The position numbers and the translations under genes are program-made. DNA of 64,000 nt from Flectobacillus sp. BAB-3569. GTDB taxonomy: Bacteria > Bacteroidota > Bacteroidia > Cytophagales > Spirosomataceae. The DNA is taken from positions 248,001 through 312,000 of the forward strand of contig NZ_NJFZ01000006.1 of assembly GCF_002270355.1 (NCBI RefSeq). The letters are read 5' to 3'. Shown here piece by piece: positions 45,029 to 53,877 of the stretch; positions within the stretch are counted from its first letter, which is position 1, and each line of letters begins with the position of its first letter. The notes under the pieces were generated by a model, which saw nothing but the letters and a program-made list of their open reading frames with translations, was not told the origin of the DNA and did not search any database.

Positions 45029-45796
45029 TTATATTGTTGTTCCGCCGTCGGCTTCGTAGATTCCTCCTGTGCAATAACCAGAGGCTTCAGAGGCAAGGAA
45101 TAAGGCTAAGCCAGCGATTTCGTCTACAGTTCCCATACGAGCAATAGGCAGACGTTTAACAAAATGGTTGAGTACTTGCTCGTTTTGCCAGAGCGCTTCT
45201 GAAAACTTGGTTTTGATAAGCCCCGGGCAAATAGAATTTACCCTGATGCCATCGCTTCCCCATTCTTTAGCAGTAACTTTTGTCAGCATATTCAATGCTG
45301 CTTTCGATACTGAATACATACCTAAGCCCGGGTCGGGTGTGAGGCCAGCAATGGAACTAATATTGATAATCGAACCTCCTCCACGTTGTTTCATGATTGG
45401 GTGGACTAACTTACTGATTTCAAAAGGAGCTTTTACATTGATGTTCATAATTTTGTCGAATGCCCATTCTTCGCAGTCTAATACTGGACCATATACAGGA
45501 TTGGTAGCGGCATTGTTGACAAGAATATCGATACCACCGAGTTCATCAACTACTTTTTGAATGAGAGCTTTACAACTTGGAATATCGCCAGCGTTAGCGG
45601 CCATACCTACACAGAATCCACCTTCGGCACGAATGCTTTCCGCAACTTTATCCAACTCTTCTTGTTTTCGAGAGTTGATGACCACTTTGGCGCCACAAGC
45701 TGCAAAATGACGAGCTATTGCTTCTCCGATTCCTTTACTGGCACCTGTGATGAGGGCTACTTTATTTTCAAGACTAAAAATCTGATTGGCATTCAT
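45029..45796 (-). CDS. Short-chain dehydrogenase/reductase
   Basis: A 255-residue classical SDR. The cofactor motif TGASKGIGEAIA lies at residues 18-29 and VINSRKQEE after strand 2 favours NADPH. NNAATN, the catalytic Ser in INISSIAGL, and YSVSK (Tyr, Lys) complete the active site. The C-terminus SGYCTGGIYEADGGTTI is typical. The substrate is unknown: FabG-like, glucose-dehydrogenase-like and many others share this pattern. It is a single gene with the micro-protein/symporter unit diverging from it. Confidence 0.92.
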   Translation of the reverse strand: MNANQIFSLENKVALITGASKGIGEAIARHFAACGAKVVINSRKQEELDKVAESIRAEGGFCVGMAANAGDIPSCKALIQKVVDELGGIDILVNNAATNPVYGPVLDCEEWAFDKIMNINVKAPFEISKLVHPIMKQRGGGSIINISSIAGLTPDPGLGMYSVSKAALNMLTKVTAKEWGSDGIRVNSICPGLIKTKFSEALWQNEQVLNHFVKRLPIARMGTVDEIAGLALFLASEASGYCTGGIYEADGGTTI

Positions 45797-45976
45797 TGGT
45801 TTGATAGTTAAGATTGTTTTAGTGTAAAATATTATGCTTGCATACTAAATTTAAAAGTATTTTTTCAAAAACACAAGATAGAAGCACTTTGTAAGCGATG
45901 TTTCAATTCCATTTCAAATGTCTTATCTTGCAGAAGGTTTATTGCTGATTAAATAAAGACTATTGATTAATGATTT

Positions 45977-46111
45977 ATGAAACCAGAAACTAGAAAAGAT
46001 AAAACGTTACCGCCATTTGTTTCTTCTTGGAGACAATTATATTGGATTGTTGTCGGCAACCTTGTACTGATGATATGTTTATTCCAACTATTCAGCGAAT
46101 ATTTTCGCTAG
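45977..46111 (+). CDS. 44-residue membrane micro-protein before the symporter
   Basis: ATG 45977 to TAG 46109-46111 encodes 44 residues with a basic/proline-rich head (KDKTLPPFVSSWRQLYW) and one helix (residues about 22-40, LYWIVVGNLVLMICLFQLF). It lies 89 bases before the Na+/solute symporter gene on the same strand. Small single-helix proteins next to SSS symporters are known as accessory subunits in other families. Reading frame, start and context are convincing; function is inferred. Confidence 0.65.
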   Translation: MKPETRKDKTLPPFVSSWRQLYWIVVGNLVLMICLFQLFSEYFR

Positions 46112-46200
46112 ACTAAAATACCACTAGTAAAAGCTTGGTTATAGTTTATGAATTTTGTATTTCTAAATCGCAAGCTTTGATTTTATAACTGATTAAATAG

Positions 46201-47904
46201 ATGAAGAATATCGACTGGTTGGTCTTGGTAGCTACCCTTGGGGGAATTGTAGGATTTGGTATGTGGAAGGGGCGTGCTTCTAGACAAAATATTGAAGGCT
46301 TCTTGTTGGCTGACAGACAATTACCTTGGTATCATGTTACACTTTCGGTAATGGCTACACAGGCAAGTGCTATTACTTTTTTGTCGGCTCCAGGACAGGC
46401 ATATACCGACGGTATGCGCTTTGTACAATTTTATTTTGGTTTGCCCTTAGCCATGATTGTATTGTCGGTGACCTTTATCCCGATGTTTAAAAAACTCAAC
46501 GTTTATACCGCTTATGAGTTTCTGGAAGGTCGTTTTGATTTAAAAACAAGGGTGCTGACTTCTTTCTTATTTTTGATTCCAAGGGCACTTTCTACAGGGG
46601 TGACTATTGCGGCGCCTTCGATTATCTTATCCACCATTTTGGGTTGGGATTTGTATTGGACCAATATCATGACAGGTTTGGTCGTAACATTTTATTGTAT
46701 GTATGGTGGCTCAAAAACCATTTCATATACCCAAATGCAACAAATGTTTGTGGTATTAATAGGGATGTTTTTGGCAGGATACATGGTCGTACACCTTTTA
46801 CCTGCTGAAATAGGTTTTGTAGATACGCTAAAAGTGGCTGGTAAAATGGGGAAGCTTAATGCCATCGACTGGAAATTTGATTTGAATAATCGCTACAATG
46901 TTTGGTCTGGTTTGATTGGAGGTTTCTTTTTGCAGTTATCTTATTTTGGTACAGACCAGTCGCAGGTAGGTCGATATTTGTCTGGGGAATCTGTAGGAGA
47001 AAGTCGTATTGGTTTACTCATGAATGGTATGCTTAAAATACCGATGCAGTTTTTGATTTTGTTGGTTGGTGCCTTGGTTTTTGTCTTTTATCAGTTCAAT
47101 CAACCACCACTATTTTTTAACCAAACAGGTTTAGATAAAATTGCCAATACGCAAGAATACCGTCAAATTGAAGCCAAGCATACACAGGTTTTCCAAGAAA
47201 AAAAGATAGCAGTTGCTCAAATGTTCGATGCCCTTAAAAGTGGCAATGAGCAACAAATCGAGCAAACGAAAGTCAAGGTGACTGAGGCCGATAAAGCAAG
47301 TGGTGTGTTGAGAACAGAAGTAAAAGATTTACTGAAGAAAACGAGTCCCGAAACTGATACCAACGACACCAATTATATCTTCTTGTCGTTTGTGACCAAA
47401 TACCTTCCTGTTGGGATGGTGGGGCTGTTGATTGCGGTGATTTTATTAGCCTCTATGGGTTCGATGGCATCAGCATTTGGCTCGCTGACCTCTTGTACTA
47501 TTATTGATATTTACAAAAGGTTATTACATCCCGAAGATACTGATCAACACTACCTGAATGTATCGCGTTGGGTTACGCTTGGTTGGGGGATTTTTTGTAT
47601 TATCGTGGCGCAATTTACTGTCAATATTGGAAGCTTGATAGAGGCAGTAAATATCTTAGGATCTTGGTTTTATGGAACAATCCTTGGGGTATTTTTAGTG
47701 GCTTTTTATTTCAGAAGCATCCAAGGAAATACTGTGTTTTGGGCTGCAATTTTAGCAGAAATTATCGTGATTTATACTTGGTGGATTGACCTAACTGCCT
47801 TTTTATGGCTAAATCTGATTGGCTGTGTATTAGTGATTGTATTTGCGTATTTGATTCATTTACTAACACCTAAAAGGGTTGTTGAAAAAATTGATGAATT
47901 GTGA
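46201..47904 (+). CDS. Sodium:solute symporter (SSS family)
   Basis: A 567-residue inner-membrane transporter with about 13 helices. Family marks are AFLADRQLPWYHVTLSVMATQASAITFLSAPGQ (here LLADRQLPWYHVT, TQASAITFLSAPGQ) and AYEFLEGRFDLKTR, and the GSMASAFGSLTSCTIIDIYKRL region of helix 8 that carries Na+ ligands. A hydrophilic loop of about 75 residues (KHTQVFQEKKIAVAQMF ... LLKKTSPETDTND) separates helices in the middle and is longer than in short SSS proteins. The substrate could be a sugar, sialic acid or related solute, given the sialidase and mutarotase genes nearby, but this is only context. Confidence 0.9.
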   Translation: MKNIDWLVLVATLGGIVGFGMWKGRASRQNIEGFLLADRQLPWYHVTLSVMATQASAITFLSAPGQAYTDGMRFVQFYFGLPLAMIVLSVTFIPMFKKLNVYTAYEFLEGRFDLKTRVLTSFLFLIPRALSTGVTIAAPSIILSTILGWDLYWTNIMTGLVVTFYCMYGGSKTISYTQMQQMFVVLIGMFLAGYMVVHLLPAEIGFVDTLKVAGKMGKLNAIDWKFDLNNRYNVWSGLIGGFFLQLSYFGTDQSQVGRYLSGESVGESRIGLLMNGMLKIPMQFLILLVGALVFVFYQFNQPPLFFNQTGLDKIANTQEYRQIEAKHTQVFQEKKIAVAQMFDALKSGNEQQIEQTKVKVTEADKASGVLRTEVKDLLKKTSPETDTNDTNYIFLSFVTKYLPVGMVGLLIAVILLASMGSMASAFGSLTSCTIIDIYKRLLHPEDTDQHYLNVSRWVTLGWGIFCIIVAQFTVNIGSLIEAVNILGSWFYGTILGVFLVAFYFRSIQGNTVFWAAILAEIIVIYTWWIDLTAFLWLNLIGCVLVIVFAYLIHLLTPKRVVEKIDEL

Positions 47905-48259
47905 GTGGTGAATTGTGAATATAAATGTTTTATTGTCGAAGCTGTTTAAACTTTGTAGAATTGCTGGCGTAAGCAATGAATTTATACTGTTTGAGCGAAG
48001 CGAGTTTATAAATTCTTGAATTTTTGTTACTTTTTGTTTCAAGACAAAAAGTAAGACGAAGAATTAATCCAAATAACTGTTGTTTTTTGAAAAGTTTAAA
48101 CAGCTTCGTCATTTATATTTAAAATTCATTAAGCATTAAGTAAAAAGCTTTAATAGATACATGAAAAATTTTAAGCTTACAGCACAAAGCCTAGAGCTAA
48201 AAGCCAGTAAAATTACCTTAATTTTGTACTTTCCTTAAACAAACCATTACCTCTGTCTC
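47905..48259. other. Gap holding the 172-bp element and word repeats
   Basis: Besides the element there are TGAATTGTGAGTGGTGAATT words right after the symporter stop, and a candidate -7 box TAATTTTG at 48221-48228 for the mutarotase gene. No gene is seen. Confidence 0.6.
47937..48108. mobile_element. MITE-like element, 172 bp, perfect 17-bp inverted ends
   Basis: CGAAGCTGTTTAAACTT (47937-47953) and its exact reverse complement AAGTTTAAACAGCTTCG (48092-48108) bound a non-coding interior. The core (TTGAGCGAAGCGAGTTTATA, then TTTTTGTTACTTTTTGTTTC, about 47991-48055) is shared with the element at 38239-38483. The short - strand frame across it is not a gene. Confidence 0.65.
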
Positions 48260-49129
48260 ATGATTACCATTCAAAATCAATATCTCAAAGCAACAATCAA
48301 TCACAAAGGCGCTGAATTAGTAAGCCTTATACAACTATCCAGCAATATTGATTTTATGTGGGAAGGAGATGCTACTTTTTGGGGCAAACACTCGCCTGTG
48401 CTTTTTCCAATAGTTGGTTCGCTCAAAGACAATACCTATTTCTATGAGGGAAAATCATACCAGTTGGGACGTCATGGGTTTGCTAGAGATAGAGAGTTTG
48501 CAATAGAAACCCACACAGAAGGTTCAGTAACTTTTTTGCTAGTTTCTGATGAAAATACCAAAACGGTATATCCTTTTGATTTTGAGTTTAGGTTAAAATA
48601 TACTCTTCAAGAAAACCAGCTGGAATTGCAATACATTGTGGATAACTCTGGGGATAAGTTACTTTGGTTTTCGGTAGGCGGGCATCCAGCCTTTAAAGTG
48701 CCGATTGAAGAAGGGCTTGCTTATGAAGAATATAGATTAGTGTTTAATAAAACCGAAAACTTTGCACGTTGGCCTTTATCGCCAGAGGGTTTGATTATGG
48801 ACGAACCTGAAAGTACAGTAATTACTTCTAACGAAATTGCACTTACCAAAGAACTTTTTCAGCAAGATGCTTTAGTCTATAAAAACCTGCAATCAGATAG
48901 TATTACATTAAAGTCTCATTCGGGGCAACATAGATTAGAGTTTGGGTTTAAAGGGTATCCATTCCTTGGAATCTGGGCAGCTAAAAATGCTAATTTTGTT
49001 TGTATAGAACCATGGTGTGGCATTGCAGACCATGTAAGTCATAACCAAGATATTACCCAAAAAGAAGGAATGATAGCATTGAATCCTTCTGAGACTTTTA
49101 CTCGTGCATGGAGTGTAAAGTTGGCATAG
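48260..49129 (+). CDS. Aldose 1-epimerase family protein (LacX-like)
   Basis: A 289-residue galactose-mutarotase-like beta-sandwich of the LacX/YeaD type. Features are GAELVSLIQLSSNIDFMWEGD near the N-terminus, SPVLFPIVGSLKDN, GRHGFARDREF with the conserved His, the second His in VGGHPAFKVPI, and WCGIADHVSHNQDI near the end with the base Glu just before (CIEPWCG). These enzymes interconvert sugar anomers. A possible promoter lies about 30 bases upstream and a terminator follows. Confidence 0.9.
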   Translation: MITIQNQYLKATINHKGAELVSLIQLSSNIDFMWEGDATFWGKHSPVLFPIVGSLKDNTYFYEGKSYQLGRHGFARDREFAIETHTEGSVTFLLVSDENTKTVYPFDFEFRLKYTLQENQLELQYIVDNSGDKLLWFSVGGHPAFKVPIEEGLAYEEYRLVFNKTENFARWPLSPEGLIMDEPESTVITSNEIALTKELFQQDALVYKNLQSDSITLKSHSGQHRLEFGFKGYPFLGIWAAKNANFVCIEPWCGIADHVSHNQDITQKEGMIALNPSETFTRAWSVKLA

Positions 49130-49147
49130 GAAAATTTTAGTAAAAAT

Positions 49148-49213
49148 AAAAAGGCACAAAATTTAAGGAATAGATGTATAAAAACACTATCTTAAATTTT
49201 GTGCCTTTTTTCT
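49148..49213 (+). terminator. Terminator after the mutarotase gene, built from the GGCACAAA word
   Basis: The stem AAAAAGGCACAAAATTTAAG / CTTAAATTTTGTGCCTTTTT is perfect over 20 bases with a 23-base loop, and T-rich after. The arm contains the recurring word GGCACAAA found in several repeats here. Confidence 0.8.
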
Positions 49214-49262
49214 TTATTTTCAGGATGTTGTTGAAAAAAACTAACCTTCAATACTATCTTTT

Positions 49263-50807
49263 ATGAATACCAATATGAAAAAACTAGTTCTTCTTTTGCT
49301 TGTTTTTCAAGCACTTTTTATCAGTTGTAAAAGCGGACAAACGCCGAACGCTTCTTCTTCATCAACCGTAAATGTTACCTTCTTGCATCTCAACGATGTG
49401 TACGAAATTGCACCACTCGAAGGAGGTAAAGTAGGAGGAATGGCACGCGTAGCTACAGTTCGAAAAGAGTTATTAGCTCAAAACCCCAATACGATAACGC
49501 TTTTGGCGGGCGACTTTTTGAACCCTTCGCTCATTGGGACTTTTAAGCACGAAGGTAAAAGCATCAAAGGTAAACAAATGGTTGAAGTGATGGATGCCAT
49601 TGGCATGGATTGGGTCGGATTGGGCAATCATGAATTTGATGTAGACGAAGCCGAATTAGTAGAGCGTATCAATCTTTCTAAATTTAATTGGTTGGCTTCA
49701 AATGCTTTTCATAATGCTCCTAATGGCGTAGAGCCTTTTACCAAAAATGGTGTTCCTTTTCCAAAAACTACAGTTTTGACTTTCAAAAATGCTTCAGGTG
49801 CTTCCGTAAAAGTGGGAATGTTCTCGGTAGTTTTGCCAGCAAATAAAAAGAATTTTGTAGTGTATGATGACTTTTTTGAATCAGCCAAAAAAGCATATCA
49901 AGAACTTAAACCACAATGTGACTTTGTGGTGGCTATCACTCACCTCAACAAGGTAGACGACGCAAAATTGGCAGAAATGTTACCAGAGGTAAAACTTTTG
50001 ATGGGTGGGCACGATCACGACAATATGATTCAGAAAGTTGGTGACGTAGTCATCGCAAAAGCGGATGCTAATGCAAAAACAGTTTATGTGCACAATCTTT
50101 CTTTTGACACCAAAACGAAAAAAGTGAGCCTTACGAGCGAATTACGCAAAATAGACGATACCATTGCGGAGGATGCCTCTGTGGCAACTATTGTACAAAA
50201 ATGGGAGCAAATTTTGAATGCAGCTATCAAGAAAATGGGGCTTGATAAAAATGATGTAGTAGCCACCCTCGATACTCCTCTTGATGGTCGTGAAAGCAGT
50301 ATTCGTAATTTTCAAACTAACCTAGGTACAGCTATCGCCAAAGCAATGTCAAAAGCATCTAGCCAACCCAACGACTGTGCGATATTTAATGGTGGTTCGG
50401 TGCGTATCGATGACCAAGTGGGAGGTAAAGTAACGCAGTTGGATATTATGCGGGTATTGCCTTTCGGTGGAAAAATCGTGGAGGCCGAAATGAAAGGTCG
50501 ATTACTCGAACAAGTATTAAATACAGGCTTGAAAAATAAAGGTAATGGTGGGTATTTGCAGTGGGATAAAATTACTTACAATAATGCTAAAAACGAATGG
50601 ACTATCAATGGGAAGTTATTAGATGTGAATCAAACCTATTATGTGGTTTTACCTAAATTTTTGATAGAAGGAAAAGAAACAAATCTAGGCTTTTTGACAG
50701 ATAAAAATCCTGATGTTTTGAAGATTATCGAACCCGATGCCAATGATACTAATGACGTGCGCTCAGATGTGAGAAAGGTATTGATTGCGTATTTGAAGAC
50801 AAAATGA
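49263..50807 (+). CDS. 5'-nucleotidase/metallophosphatase lipoprotein
   Basis: A 514-residue lipoprotein (lipobox LFISC). The N-terminal metallophosphatase domain has the metal motifs LHLNDVYE, LLAGDFLNPS, GLGNHEFDVD and GGHDHDN, and the C-terminal 5'-nucleotidase domain has FNGGSVRIDD and the substrate aromatic region NKGNGGYLQWDKITY. It cleaves phosphate from nucleotides or related diesters outside the cell. ATG 49275 (MKKLVLLLL) is an alternative start that shortens the signal by four residues. Monocistronic. Confidence 0.93.
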   Translation: MNTNMKKLVLLLLVFQALFISCKSGQTPNASSSSTVNVTFLHLNDVYEIAPLEGGKVGGMARVATVRKELLAQNPNTITLLAGDFLNPSLIGTFKHEGKSIKGKQMVEVMDAIGMDWVGLGNHEFDVDEAELVERINLSKFNWLASNAFHNAPNGVEPFTKNGVPFPKTTVLTFKNASGASVKVGMFSVVLPANKKNFVVYDDFFESAKKAYQELKPQCDFVVAITHLNKVDDAKLAEMLPEVKLLMGGHDHDNMIQKVGDVVIAKADANAKTVYVHNLSFDTKTKKVSLTSELRKIDDTIAEDASVATIVQKWEQILNAAIKKMGLDKNDVVATLDTPLDGRESSIRNFQTNLGTAIAKAMSKASSQPNDCAIFNGGSVRIDDQVGGKVTQLDIMRVLPFGGKIVEAEMKGRLLEQVLNTGLKNKGNGGYLQWDKITYNNAKNEWTINGKLLDVNQTYYVVLPKFLIEGKETNLGFLTDKNPDVLKIIEPDANDTNDVRSDVRKVLIAYLKTK

Positions 50808-50825
50808 TTTTATTAGTTTGAAAAC

Positions 50826-50985
50826 CTAAGAATTTGAAGATTCGGGAATTTGAAAATTTGAAAATGAAGAGATTTTTTCCTGATAGTGTGCAACTTAAGT
50901 CGCACCCTATCAGGAAAAAATGCAATAGTTTATCTTTTAGAATTCGAAGATTAAAAAAACATTTTCAAATCTTCAAATTAGAAAG
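50826..50985. repeat. Nested inverted repeats between convergent genes
   Basis: Outer arms made of the word ATTTGAAGATT/TTTGAAAAT (50826-50871) and its inverted version (ACATTTTCAAATCTTCAAAT, 50961-50980) enclose an inner palindrome at 50873-50920 with 23-base arms (two mismatches; TTTTTTCCTGATAG...CTATCAGGAAAAAA). The T-then-A polarity of the inner stem is opposite to a terminator. Confidence 0.65.
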
Positions 50986-50988
50986 AAT

Positions 50989-51846
50989 CTATTTCTTCTT
51001 TTTGATAGGATTCATTACTGGAAGTTTTGCTGTCCATTCTGCTACGCCTTTTTCGATAGCATCTTTGAAGAAACCGAAGTTTGCGTCGCTTTTACCTAAT
51101 TCAAGCGCTTTTTGTGCCAATGGAACCGCCTCTACGAAGTTGTTCATTTTAGCCAAAATTTGAGCTTTTGTCCAAACATTTCTGAACGTTTCTACTGCTC
51201 CAACTGAAGAGTTAGCCAATTTCAAAGCTTGTTCCAATTTGCCTTTTCCTAACAAAAAGCCAGCCGCATTATTCATCGTATTGGCATTGTCTGTAGCAGC
51301 TTTTGTAATAGCAGCTTCAATCATTTTGGTAGTTTCAACGCCAATTTTAGCAGATACTTTTTTGTCAGCCCAAGAAAAATTTAAGTTGGCAGTACTATCC
51401 GTAATATCAGATAAATCAAAGCTGAACGATTCAACTTTGGCAATACCACTTGCTGCAGCTTTTACACGAAGAGCGTCTTTTTCTTGGCTATAAGATTGCT
51501 CAGAAGCTGTAATATCTTTGTTAAAAATCAAAGTCCATTCGCTTTGTGAAGGAATAGAGAAGATAGAATAGGTTCCAGCAGCTAATTTTTGACCATTTAC
51601 TGTTACATCGTTCGATAATGTGATTTGTGTTGCAGCATTAGCACCTGTACGCCAAACTTTGTCATAAGGAACTAAGGCACCAAAGATTTCACGACCACGT
51701 ACATTTGGGCGAGAATATTTGATCGCAATATCAGTGGTACCAACAGTTTGAGACACTGATGCCGCCGAACTAGGTTGTGGCAAACGTAATTGAGCTGAGG
51801 CTGCAAATGAGCCAGATACGAGTAAAGCTAAGAGGAATTTTTTCAT
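50989..51846 (-). CDS. DUF2911 domain-containing secreted protein
   Basis: A 285-residue exported protein (signal peptide ending GSFAASAQ). DUF2911 covers about 25-170: TVGTTDIAIKYSRPNVRGREIFG, VPYDKVWRTGANAATQITLSND and FSIPSQSEWTLIFNKD are characteristic. A helical, TPR-like C-terminal part follows (LGKGKLEQALKLANSSVGAV), and the chain ends KKKK. The molecular role of DUF2911 is unknown. CAAAGCTA at 51884-51891 (TAGCTTTG on the - strand) could be its -7 box. Confidence 0.88.
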   Translation of the reverse strand: MKKFLLALLVSGSFAASAQLRLPQPSSAASVSQTVGTTDIAIKYSRPNVRGREIFGALVPYDKVWRTGANAATQITLSNDVTVNGQKLAAGTYSIFSIPSQSEWTLIFNKDITASEQSYSQEKDALRVKAAASGIAKVESFSFDLSDITDSTANLNFSWADKKVSAKIGVETTKMIEAAITKAATDNANTMNNAAGFLLGKGKLEQALKLANSSVGAVETFRNVWTKAQILAKMNNFVEAVPLAQKALELGKSDANFGFFKDAIEKGVAEWTAKLPVMNPIKKKK

Positions 51847-52042
51847 GAGATTGGTAAAAATGATGATTAGAATGAATTGAATACAAAGCTAAAAGTCTTT
51901 CGTGGAGATAGACTATTTTTTCGCTCAAATGCTTAGAAAGTTAGCTATGTAAGATTGATGAGATTGTAACTCGGAGCACATTACGCTTGCTATCACAACA
52001 GAATATCCTCAACTTTGTAAGCTCAATTAAAATCCTTATTTC

Positions 52043-52582
52043 ATGCACAGAAAGCAACTTCTTCAACTGCTAGAGCAATACACGCCTGCCGATGCCACCG
52101 AACAACTACACTATGAGGCTATTTGTGAGTTTGTTAACCAACAACCAGACTGTTTTGAACGTACTTTATTGATAGGTCACGTTACTGGTTCGGCTTGGAT
52201 TGTCGATGCCGAACGTAGACACACTTTATTGACACATCATCATAAATTGAATCAGTGGTTTCAGACAGGAGGGCATTGCGATGGTGATCCTGATGTATTG
52301 GCAGTAGCCTTACGCGAAGCGGAGGAAGAAACTGGTTTGACATCTGTAAAGGCTATATCTCCTCAGATTTTCGATATTGATGTACATATCATTCCTGCTC
52401 GTAAAACTGAGCCTGAACACTATCATTATGATGTTCGTTTTTTGATAGAAGCTGATAAAAATGAACCATTGATTGTGAGTTCAGAATCAAAAGATTTGGC
52501 TTGGGTAGCTATTGCTGAAGTAGCTAATCTTAACAATAGCGAATCGATTATGAGAATGGCTAGAAAGAGTTTGGAAATTTGA
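52043..52582 (+). CDS. NUDIX hydrolase
   Basis: A 179-residue Nudix enzyme that hydrolyses nucleoside diphosphate derivatives. The Nudix box spans GGHCDGDPDVLAVALREAEE then ETGL, at about residues 72-96, with the metal-binding REAEEETG intact; the first Glu of the general consensus is replaced by Pro, as in a known subgroup. HHHKLNQWFQTGGH precedes it. The N-terminal 40 residues are a helical extension. The exact substrate is unknown. Confidence 0.92.
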   Translation: MHRKQLLQLLEQYTPADATEQLHYEAICEFVNQQPDCFERTLLIGHVTGSAWIVDAERRHTLLTHHHKLNQWFQTGGHCDGDPDVLAVALREAEEETGLTSVKAISPQIFDIDVHIIPARKTEPEHYHYDVRFLIEADKNEPLIVSSESKDLAWVAIAEVANLNNSESIMRMARKSLEI

Positions 52583-52721
52583 AAATGAGATAATTTGAAG
52601 ATTTGAAAATTTCAGTTTTAAAACTGTTTAAATAAATAGTCCAAGACTAAGTCTTGAACTAGGGATGAAAATTACCCTCATTTTCAAATCTTCAAATTCC
52701 CCAAATTTTCAAATTACAAAA
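52573..52721. repeat. Nested inverted repeats with a CAAGACTTAGTCTTG element inside
   Basis: Outer arms 52573-52612 (word TTTGAAGATTTGAAAATTT) and 52677-52719 (word CATTTTCAAATCTTCAAATT) are inverted. Between them, 52613-52661 is an inverted copy of the elements at 53999-54047 and 59989-60036. The right arm runs slightly into the 3' end of the aminotransferase gene. Confidence 0.68.
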
Positions 52722-53877
52722 TCAATCCTTCCACTAAGGCGTCTATATCATTCATATCGTTATACACGTGTGGTGCAATACGAATAGCCTGTCCTCTGAA
52801 AGAAACCTGAACATTTCGAGCTTTGAGTGAGGCTTGAATTCGAGCAATATCTGCTTGTGGTGGAATACGTAAGCCAACAAGGTGTTTGCTACGATAAGGT
52901 AGATCGTCTACCCAGAAACCTTTTTCTTGTAGTAATTTTAAAGGTTCTTCTAGTAATTGATGGCAATACGACTCAATGTTTTCGACACCCCAATCAAGAA
53001 TTTGTGTCAGCGAAGCGCAAAACATAGGATTCAAGATAAAATTACTTCTTTCGCCCACATTATAACGATCTGCAAATGAACGATATTCGGTTTGATAATT
53101 GACTAAGTTTTTAAATTCTTCCGAACCTATTCTATTAATCCAGTTGCGTTCCAAAGGGCGACCTTCGTCGAAAGCAGGGCCAAAATACGCAGCTCCCGCC
53201 GAATAGGGCCCCAATAACCATTTATACCCTACATTGATAATGGCATCTGGTTGTACTTGCTGAACATCAAAAGGCATAGCGCCAATCGACTGTGTACCAT
53301 CCAATACCAACCAAGCACCAACTTCTCGACAACGTGCTCCAATTGACATGAGGTCAAAACGTGTACCATCAGCCCAATGTGTTGGCGAAACTACTACCAT
53401 ACAAGTGTTAGCGCTCACAGCTTCGAGCAAACGCTCATTCCAGATTTTACCACGATTTTCTAAGGTATCTGGAGGTAAAATATAGCGAACAGTTAAGCCC
53501 TTATCTTCCGCAATTTCCTCCCAAGCATATACATCCGAAGGAAACTCTTCGTGCACCATCAGGATTTCCTGTCCTGATGCCAAGCCTGCTTTGAAGGCCA
53601 AGTTTTTGGCAATGATGGCCATACCATAAGAAGTCGATGGAATTAAGGCAATTCGTTTAGGTTCAGGACAATTAATCAGCTTTGAATACGCTTCTTGCAC
53701 GGGAGCTGTAGTTTCAAAAAAGCTTTCTTGGGTAATACGTTGCGGTTGTGATTTACGTAAAATTCCTTGAATACCAGCCTCCTCCACCGATTTGAGGTTG
53801 GGCGACATAGTAGCGCAATTGATATAATGAATTCCGTCTTCGAGACTAAAAAGATGTTTTTGACAGGTTAACGACAT
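52714..53877 (-). CDS. Class V aminotransferase-fold PLP enzyme
   Basis: A 387-residue PLP enzyme of the IscS/kynureninase-type class V fold. The PLP lysine is in NVGYKWLLGPYSAG (Lys about 220), preceded by the Asp of VLDGTQSIGAM and the His of VSPTHWADGT. The N-terminal YINCATMSPNLKSVEEAG and SFRGQAIRIAPHVYNDMNDID near the end are typical. It lacks the flexible Cys loop of cysteine desulfurases, so it is not IscS/SufS; isopenicillin-epimerase-like is the nearest description. TATCTTTG on the - strand at 53914-53907 may be its -7 box. Confidence 0.9.
   Translation of the reverse strand: MSLTCQKHLFSLEDGIHYINCATMSPNLKSVEEAGIQGILRKSQPQRITQESFFETTAPVQEAYSKLINCPEPKRIALIPSTSYGMAIIAKNLAFKAGLASGQEILMVHEEFPSDVYAWEEIAEDKGLTVRYILPPDTLENRGKIWNERLLEAVSANTCMVVVSPTHWADGTRFDLMSIGARCREVGAWLVLDGTQSIGAMPFDVQQVQPDAIINVGYKWLLGPYSAGAAYFGPAFDEGRPLERNWINRIGSEEFKNLVNYQTEYRSFADRYNVGERSNFILNPMFCASLTQILDWGVENIESYCHQLLEEPLKLLQEKGFWVDDLPYRSKHLVGLRIPPQADIARIQASLKARNVQVSFRGQAIRIAPHVYNDMNDIDALVEGLIL

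Noticed and set aside
44857-45096. 79-residue frame on the - strand
   Set aside because: It spans the CGGATATCGGAT repeat and the 3' end of the SDR gene in another frame.
47930-48112. 60-residue frame on the - strand
   Set aside because: It lies wholly within the 172-bp repeat element; similar frames arise in each copy of this repeat core and are not genes.
52043-52582. Pro in place of Glu in the Nudix box as a sign of inactivity
   Set aside because: The catalytic REAEEETG is intact and the GGHCDGDPD form is, to my recollection, normal in a Nudix subgroup.
52714-53877. Class V aminotransferase as cysteine desulfurase
   Set aside because: No catalytic Cys loop is visible and no iron-sulfur assembly genes adjoin it.
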